A stretch of DNA of 36,467 nt from Chara braunii (taxonomy: Eukaryota > Streptophyta > Charophyceae > Charales > Characeae), in NCBI GenBank assembly GCA_003427395.1, contig BFEA01000300.1, forward strand, positions 1,534,393-1,570,859. Direction: 5' to 3'. How positions within the stretch are numbered: position 1 is the stretch's first letter; every line of letters starts with the position of its first letter. The notes under the pieces were generated by a model. That model saw only the letters and a list, made by a program, of their open reading frames with translations. It did no database searches and was not told the origin of the DNA. This document shows, piece by piece, positions 30,031 to 36,467 of the stretch. Both the position numbers and the translations under genes were made by a program.

Positions 30031-31972
30031 TGGGGGGCTTAAGGCGCTAAAATGACAGTTGGCGGCCTTCCTCTGGAAAAGAAACAGTGGCAATTCTCGC
30101 ACCATCTGTCGGGTAGCATGAGAATCAGTGATCCAGCCGAAGGCTAGAGGGGGTCTCGGGATCGTGAACCCTTCCACGCAGTTTCAAACTCTCAACCTTC
30201 GCTGGTTCCAACATCTTATTTTTGCACTAACCTCCCCTTGGGTCCCCCTGGCCTTAGCAAAAATCTCGACCTTGGCCCCGGAGGCTCCACCAAAGATAGA
30301 CCCTCTAGTCTGGCTTGAAGACAAATTTTGGAGAGTAACGAGAAAATACAGGAATGGAGACCCGGTGGACGAACATTGGATACGTCTCCTCCGGACATGG
30401 AGGAAACTCCCAATCCCCGATCGCCCGCCCTCACAAAGATGAGAGGAAGTCTTTAGGCAACCTCTATTCGGTAATAAACTAATTACGAACTCCATCGGTA
30501 GGGTGAGGTGCAACTTCGATCCCCCATGGAGGGGATGGGTGAAGCACAGGGTCCGAAGAGTGGGAGACCTCTGGGACGAGACAGCCGGTGAATGAAAGAG
30601 TGCAGAAAGAATGTGAAATTGTCTGTGGTACTGCCATCTAACAGAGTCAGCAATGGATGAACTCATTGAAAGCTTTCCCCTTCAATGGTATACTATCCTT
30701 AGAAAGGGCCCCCGCTGAGTAGAAAGGGACTGGGTGGGTATACCTGGTCAAGAAATGCAAGTCGGTCGACTGCATATTGTTGACTAAGACCAAGTGCTGA
30801 TTCAAGGTTTTGACATCACGGGAAAGGACCGCTTGCAAGGGAGCCGTCAGCCTTTTATCGGGAAAGAGAAAAAGGATGTCTATCGAATCAGAGTGTCAGA
30901 GGAGGAGAGGGGATGAAGGGTTTTTCGACCAATGAACCTGATTGAGGATCTCCCCTTCGACCCTGATGAGTGGCAATGGTCGTGGAAAGACCAGAAAATT
31001 CCAAAGCAAGGGGGGAAAGTGAAACTGGTGGCACTAGCCTCTTTAAAGACCAAGACAGTATATCGAATGCTTAGACCAAGACGCAGGCTGAGAGATGTGG
31101 TAGAGGATAGATGGCAACGTCACCTCATTGTAGACAGGAGTCTGCTCAAGCCTGTTCAATAGTTCAGGGAATATGGAAAGAGGCCAGCCAAAATCTCTTC
31201 CCTGCTGTGGGAAATTACCCACCGATGTCTGCCAACTAACAACTGGCTAATTGACCACACACAGTTGGAACAGCAGGGAAGAGCACTCCCTTGGTGTCAA
31301 AGATGTCTCCAGATTTTCCCAGGCAAAAAGCGCCTTGAAACCGTGGAACACATCTTCCTACAGTGCCACGCTGCCGTTTTGCTATGGCGATGGTGGGACA
31401 GAGTTTGGCGACATATTGTACCAGGCGCATCATGGCCATGGGACTGGAGAGCCATATTACTCTGACACTGCCCCCAGCTCCGAGGAAACACCTTCGTGGA
31501 AAATATGTATTGCCTGGGTAGGAGATCCGTCCTGTGGGTAATATGGTGGAGAAGATGTATTCTGGAATTGGAGGGGGCCTGGGTGGAAGAGGGGGAAGTC
31601 ACAGAACAACTACGGCTTCTGATTCAATATGAGATCACGGCCCAATGGCAGGCTGTGAAGGAAAAACTGAAGCACGCAAATACCAAGAGGGATATGGACA
31701 AACTCATTTCCAGCTTCTGTGAAGACTGGCTGGGAGGGAAAAGGGAAGGCTGGGTAGCAAAAGTATGCTGGGCAGCAGACAAGCAAGACCATCAAGGGGC
31801 TCCAGGACAAGATCATCAGTCGGTACACTCGGATTTCGAAAAGGACTACTCACTGCACTTCCATGAGTGGACAAAGGTGGACCCGAAGGAACTGCTACGA
31901 CCAGCCCATGAGTTCAATGACCCCTTTCCCCCCCATCCTCTATCTCTGGAAGCGTGCCCGTGGGACGGCTGA
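30031..31972 (+). pseudogene. LINE ORF2 C-terminal region with zf-RVT domain
   Basis: The frame changes after the reverse transcriptase. Pieces are GGLGIVNPSTQFQTLNLRWF, WLEDKFWRVTRKYRNGDPVD, DPDEWQWSW and the knuckle WCQRC (31292-31306) with VEHIFLQCH (HX4C, to about 31366). A charged tail follows to 31972. Several stops interrupt it (for example after PPSQR near 30440, near 31160 and near 31465). The CX2C...HX4C pattern is the zinc-binding domain that follows reverse transcriptases of plant LINEs. Confidence 0.85.
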
Positions 31973-32660
31973 AGTACCATCGGAATCCCTTTTCCTTTCG
32001 CACCCCAGAAGTTCTTATTCAGGTGAGCCTACTCTTTTTCCAAATATGAGCCCAGTCAGTGCAGCCATCGGCCGTAGCTGATGACCGGAAGGCAGGGAGA
32101 CAGCCATGAGGCCTGGTGCCCCCCGGACCCGACATGGCATTTTGTGTCCCTGCCCACTGTCTTCGGTCTGTTGTCTGTGGTCTGTTATGGCTTTGTGTCT
32201 GTTGTGTTTCGGGTGCTCACAGGTACCGAAGTCTTCTGTACATATCAAGACACAGACCCTGTGCATTCAAAGGTGCAAGCAATGCTGGCAGGCGAGCAAA
32301 TATGAGCTTTTTCCAAACACACGGAAAGCTGAGAGACAGCCATGAGGCCCGGTGCCCCCCGGGCCCCTGAAAGCATTGTGTTTTTGGCTGTCTTTTTGGG
32401 TTCTTACAGGCCACTGATGTCTACTGTTCACTTTAAGATACAGACCCTGTGCAGTCAATCCCCTGAGCCTCAGGGCAATCAATGCTGGCAGGTCCCTATG
32501 CTTTCCAATGACCTCATACATGATCTGCTGTACTCAAAGATGTACTTATGGGACGCTGGACCCGGTTTCCAGCAGGTGAGGCTCCCCACCAATAGATGGA
32601 GCGGCTCGCTAGGCAAAGTCTCAATCCCGGTGGTTCTCTTACCACCACTGGGATAGTGGC
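31973..32660 (+). repeat. LINE 3' UTR with a duplicated module and conserved stem-loop
   Basis: A block at about 32031-32300 is repeated at about 32308-32505. Shared parts are TTTTTCCAAA, GAGACAGCCATGAGGCC(T/C)GG, TGCCCCCCGG, CACAG(A)CCCTGTGCA and CAATGCTGGCAGG. The second copy runs into GCTGGACCCGGTTTCCAGC (32555-32573), a 6-base stem with a 7-base loop, then GGTGAGGCTCCCCACC and AGATGGAGC. The same end occurs on the minus strand at 16705-16746 and 20069-20130. Confidence 0.82.
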
Positions 32661-33208
32661 TCTTTTTTTTATTTTTTAAACAGACACCTCTCATTCATTA
32701 CAAAAAAGTGAACCTTTGAGGCCGGGGACCTCACAATTCAACCCGGAAATGTATCTGACAGCTTCAGCCAGCTTAACTTACAGGCAATGCCTGCAGGAAG
32801 TTCCCCAATATCAACTTCCCAGAATTTAACCCTGATCTTAAGCTACTATGCTATTATGAAATAGGAACCTGAAGGTGAAATAATGGAATGAACCAGCTTT
32901 GAGTGAACGAATCAGAGACCAGGAACAGTTCACTGGAGTCAAAGTAGGGTACTAGACCAACGGAGGTCACCAGCAGGCGTGACCTGGCAGGGACTACAAA
33001 CGGCCCGCCGGACACCTAAAAATAAGGACAAGTCTATCCAGTAACCTACAGTATCTATACTAGCCTAGCTCGTCACTCTCCTAACGGCCCACCGCGGCCC
33101 TATACAACCGAGTGATCAGGTTGGGCTAATGAAACTCTGTCTAACTACCTAGGACTGTGGACCTAGTGCCCTGGTAACCACAATCCGATACTAGGAGGTC
33201 AGGCTAAC
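32661..33208. other. No recognised gene
   Basis: This stretch begins with a T-rich piece and continues as unremarkable sequence. It may be the 3' UTR of the minus-strand LINE fragment that ends at 33209. I see no open frame of note. Confidence 0.4.
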
Positions 33209-34228
33209 CTAGTTCAACAGCCACTTGGTTATGATCAGACCCTTGGAACTGTGGATGCCCGCGAATTTGTTCCCTTGGGCCCAAGTCTTCAAAAACCACC
33301 AGATCTCATTTCTGGGACCCTTGCCCTTCTTGGCCCTTCTCCTCCAGTCTATCAAAATAGCTTGTCTGATCCCTCTTTTGATACCAGACTTCAGCTCAGC
33401 GTCCGAGAAGGGACGGCGGTCGAATCGCGAGCGGTTCCTGTCTGCCCAGATGACCGAACAGATGGTTGCCCTGACCACATGTGTGACGTAGGCCCAGCCC
33501 CTTTTGCCTGTGTGTCCATTTGGGGTGAAGCCCAGTAGTACCCACCTCTCATCCCAAGTTACCACGTCTGCCCCCAGCAGTTGCCAGTGATCTGCCCACC
33601 AGGCCCAGACTCTTTTAGAGGCAGGGCAGTCCCACCAGAGATGACTGGTTGACTCGAAGGGCCAGGTACAGCGCGTACAGCCCAATGACACTTCTACCCC
33701 CCTGCCAGTCAGCCAGACCGCCGATGGGGTAACTAGTAATGATAGCATCCACAGGATGGAGGCATGCTTGCGGTTGGGGAGAAGCAGCAGGATGCCCCAC
33801 AGTTTACCGAACTCATCCGCTGAAGGTAGCAGGTCCTCCATGAGCACAGAGCTCCATCTAGCAATGGCCACTGTGGTAGGGGACCTTTTTCCCTTATCTG
33901 TCAGTCGACAGGACTCTCCTATTGTTATGTTTGCCAGGTTAAGACCTCTCGGGGCAGATAGCGAATGTTTGCCTCCTTGCCATCCCCATGCCAGCGGATC
34001 GATGGACAGCTCTTGCAGTGGAACTTTCCCAATCCACTGTGTGTAAGCCTGCGTCCCCTTAGCATCCCTCCATTCTATCACTCGTGCCTGCGGGGGGTTA
34101 TCCCACTGCATGATAGTCTCTTCCCCCTTACAAAGGGGCATATCATTCTGAGTACATCCTTTCCACACCTGCACCTTCCTGAAGCCTGCCTGCGTGCGTT
34201 CCCTGATAGTGGCTTTGCACATGGGCTT
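33209..34228 (-). pseudogene. C-terminal part of a LINE ORF2 from another lineage, open for about 340 codons
   Basis: The minus-strand frame reads TIRERTQAGFRKVQVWKG, ARVIEWRDAKGTQAYTQWIG, LLPNRKHASILWMLSLLVTP and the zinc knuckle CTRC...SHLWWDC (CX2C, HX4C). It ends NEIWWFLKTWAQGNKF and a stop at 33209. This is the zf-RVT region of plant LINE ORF2 and its tail. It differs clearly from the other two LINE copies. It has no internal stop, but the reverse transcriptase and endonuclease are absent, so it cannot work alone. The frame's apparent start inside the poly(T) is an artefact. Confidence 0.82.

Positions 34229-34229
<1 letters not shown>

Positions 34230-34262
<33 letters not shown>
34230..34262. 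repeat. A33 homopolymer
   Basis: 33 A bases on the plus strand, immediately upstream of the LINE fragment as read on the minus strand. The orientation is opposite to a tail of that LINE. It may be the tail of a plus-strand insertion whose body is no longer recognisable, or slippage growth. Confidence 0.95.
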
Positions 34263-34263
<1 letters not shown>

Positions 34264-34317
34264 AGGTAGTATCATCCAAACATTAGGAAGTAGGCTAACT
34301 TAGGCAGGGGTGAGGGC

Positions 34318-34528
34318 TGGTACATCCTTCTGATGAGAAGTAATCAATGCCGGCCCTCGGACTTCCCTACCATAAAGGGGTTGTGCGTGTGTGAGTCTTT
34401 CATGTACTTCCTATGACTTGCCGGTGGAATAGGAACTGGACTGATGCTCCCCAGAATGGAAAAGGAGCCAGAGCCATAAGGTTCTGTTTTTTTTTTTCAA
34501 AAACAAAACAAAACAAAACAAAACAAAT
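34318..34528 (+). mobile_element. Degenerate LINE/SINE 3' end with (AAAAC)n tail
   Basis: AGTAATCAATGCCGGCC (34341) recalls the module phrase AATCAATGCTGGCAGG. Later CTGGACTGATGCTCCCCAG (34436) recalls the stem-loop and the GCTCCCCA that follows it. It ends with T11 and then five AAAAC repeats (34499-34526), a simple tail common on LINE and SINE copies. The match is weak and read by eye. Confidence 0.4.
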
Positions 34529-35233
34529 AGAAAATAACCAAACTACATCAACAAACCCAAAATGGTGTCTTCGAGTAAAATGACCCAGAAAAAAAAAATA
34601 AAAAAATCCTGGACAGCACTGGCTACAGAAGGGGAAGAAAGATGTGCGTCGCATAGCAAAGATTGGCTGTGTCGAAGATTGTCCCGGTGTTGGAGTGAGC
34701 TAAACGCAGTACAAAATAGAAATGGGAGTAGCACTATACAAAACAGAGGAAAGAATCCCAATGTGTAAAAGGACATGCGCGTTGCATGGCATGGATTGCT
34801 GATTTGTGGGACAGTTGTATTGTCTTTTGATTAATCGACAAGGTTGTACCTCCTGACCATTACCCCTAGAAGAACCACATGGGAGTTGTCTGACAGTGTG
34901 CAGTTCATCGGGGGCTCTGGTTGGCATAGGATATCCCTCGTGTATTTTGTGAAATGCTCTCTCGCAAGCTTTCAAACGGGTCCACGGCCTACTTGGTGCA
35001 GCAACCGCCCAGCGAGCCACTGGGGTCCTCAGTCGAATAAATATATCTGCGCTGTCATTCCAGTTGCAGCCCATTCTGCTTGTGCTCAGTACTGGAGCAG
35101 TGTGCAGTGCTGTCTGGCTGTCTCCAGAGGGTGGAGAGAGTGCTTGCGCCCGGAGCAGGCAAACACCGGAGCTAGTACAGGTGAGAGATAGAGGGGATAG
35201 GGACTATTAGGGAGGAAGACTGGGAGACATACC
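34529..35233. other. No recognised gene
   Basis: Open frames on both strands (34844-35191 plus, 34700-35074 minus) overlap each other and show no domain. GCATAGCAAAGATTGGCTG (34654) and GCATGGCATGGATTGCTG (34784) are similar, with a spacing of 130 bases. Confidence 0.4.
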
Positions 35234-35822
35234 TGTGAGAGAGAGAAGGGGCGTGAGGGTGGGGAGAAGCTTCCCTCATAGGCGGCGGCCATAGCGGCAA
35301 TTGACGAAGAAGGCCACAAGATTACGGCGAACCGCCATTCTCCGATCAGGCAATCCATCCCTTTGGCATTGGACCTCTGGGAGCATGGCCTGGCTCCTTC
35401 TCCAGCAGAGGTGACAAATAAAGTCTCCCCTCTGAACCGTACAAAGATCTCATCAGCTGATTCTGGTCTGCATCCTGTGAAACATGCATGCATAGCAGTA
35501 CCGATACTCCATACAAATTGGGCAAGCACTCGTGGGTGTGATATTATGGGAGTGATCACCCCTACGTGTGCTCTAGGCTAACTTGTTCTCCAGACCTGAT
35601 GATTCGTGCGAATGTGTTGTCGTATGAAACACGATGTTTTGCAACAGCTATGATCTCGTGATGGGTATTCTTGCACAGCTTGAGTTTGGCCCTCCTAACC
35701 ACAGATCTGCCTGGTCCTGTCACATCCTTGTGGTGGAAAGGTGAGTGGACCACGTGGCGCTTCAACATTTTGAGGCATGGTTGGAGAGGGTCAACATGAT
35801 GTGACTTCTTGTAAGTGCACAT
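35234..35822 (-). CDS. Unrecognised minus-strand coding relic (two frames)
   Basis: From 35822 down, one frame reads HVDPLQPCLKMLKRHVVHSP, DVTGPGRSVVRRAKLKLC and ARIIRSGEQVSLEHT, then stops at 35562. An overlapping, shifted frame (35559-35234) goes on with RVLAQFVWSIGTAMHACF, ESADEIFVRFRGETLFVTSA and AMAAAYEGSFSPP, reaching CACAG|GTATGT, a good donor site near 35234. The composition is protein-like throughout. I recognise no family. It may be an exon with one frameshift, or part of an uncharacterised mobile element. Confidence 0.35.
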
Positions 35823-36467
35823 AGTGACGGTGGTTGGTAGGACGTCCAGTCGAGGTTCGGGCAGGGTCCACTAATTCTCCTGCTTTATTTTGGCCTTGCC
35901 CGGACTTGTAGTGTCGTATAGAATGCTGGGATTTCCTCTGACATGATATCAGATATAGCATCCCTAAGCAAGTCGATAGGCAAGGCAGTACATCATTGCG
36001 GAGAGGCTGCAACGGAAAATGGGGTGGAGCGGATTGAAGTCGTACCAGATGAGGGAAAGACTAGCTCCTGTTTTCATTTTCCTTTTCCCCACCAAGAATG
36101 GTTTCCGCTCACACCACACAGTTGCACTGTTGAAGGGGCGGACTGTCAGGCACTGCAACGAGAGATTGTGCGAGGTGTGAAAATGTGGAGAAGGGCATGG
36201 GTGAAGCAGTCATGCCTGATTGAAGCTGTGCCACTTGGCAGTGCAAACAATGGCCAAGCATGGAGGTGAAAAGCCAAACAGAACGGCAGAGAAGGTGGTA
36301 ATGGTCCTGAGTGCTGGTCACACTGAGGTAGGATAGTGGGATAGGGGGTGCGCTAGGAGTATTGACATGAGGATGGGATGGGAGGTGGTCTCATATTTCA
36401 GGACACCCACGGCCTACTGCTCCAGGTGATCACTGTGCACTCAGTGACTGGCCTCTACAACACCATG
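35823..36467. other. No recognised gene at right edge
   Basis: Open frames on both strands overlap (35943-36269 plus; 35964-36158 minus, with VWCERKPFLVGKRKMKTGAS). I cannot decide between them. The minus frame would fit upstream of the unrecognised relic at 35234-35822, with stops between. Confidence 0.3.

Larger units (their letters stand above)
24740..32660 (+). mobile_element. Near-full-length degraded LINE (plus strand)
   Basis: The order is ORF1 with a DUF4283-like region and zinc knuckle, a Gln/Pro-rich tail, an unassigned segment, then ORF2 with endonuclease, reverse transcriptase and zf-RVT, then a 3' UTR with a duplicated module and a stem-loop. The 5' limit is uncertain (about 24740, just after the 95-base duplication). 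The 3' limit near 32660 is set by the end of similarity with the other modules plus a T-rich stretch. No poly(A) tail or clear target duplication is seen. Several stops and at least four frame changes make it inactive. Confidence 0.88.

Noticed and set aside
32031-32505. Separate SINE dimer downstream of the plus-strand LINE
   Set aside because: It directly follows ORF2 in the same orientation, and related ends follow the other LINE, so LINE 3' UTR is the simpler reading.

Overview
The window looks like nuclear DNA of a plant-lineage eukaryote. A charophyte alga such as Chara is my best guess. The grounds are one spliced gene with long GT-AG introns, a protein ending typical of plant mitochondrial porins, a relic of a mitochondrial-type ribosomal protein gene, and a heavy load of decayed non-LTR retrotransposons of the plant DUF4283 / zf-RVT type. 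The species assignment is inference. Two N bases (12002 and 22774) show a draft assembly, and both fall inside near-identical tandem repeats.

Layout. Positions 1-545 are a G-rich minisatellite. Positions 1030-7745 hold five exons of a plus-strand VDAC (voltage-dependent anion channel) gene. The first exon, carrying the N-terminal helix, must lie upstream of the window. Several VDAC introns carry their own local tandem duplications. Intron 5 also carries a 61-base copy resembling the start of the last exon: it keeps an acceptor AG and the right phase, but ends in a stop codon. Positions 7746-16400 contain no gene I recognise. They hold microsatellites, a 121-base triplicated unit, a 111-base imperfect palindrome, and the first copy of a dispersed repeat family (14912-15655). 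The second copy is at 18876-19575. Between the two copies lie a poly(A)-tailed minus-strand retrocopy (16609-16850) and a broken reverse transcriptase on the minus strand that looks Penelope-like (17990-18427).

Positions 19886-34530 are retrotransposon territory. A minus-strand LINE (24210 to about 20640, with a 3' module near 20100) and a plus-strand LINE of the same family (about 24740-32660) lie head to head. Between them is a 45-codon relic of the C-terminus of ribosomal protein L2 of the mitochondrial/bacterial type. Both LINEs are dead, with many frameshifts and stops. A third LINE fragment from a different lineage (33209-34228, minus) keeps an open C-terminal zinc-knuckle domain. A 7-base-loop hairpin recurs near the 3' end of three of these elements and may be a recognition structure for the reverse transcriptase. 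Positions 34530-36467 contain open stretches on the minus strand that I could not identify.

The only gene likely to be functional is VDAC, which encodes the mitochondrial outer-membrane channel for metabolites. Everything else appears to be repeat-driven growth of introns and intergenic DNA.
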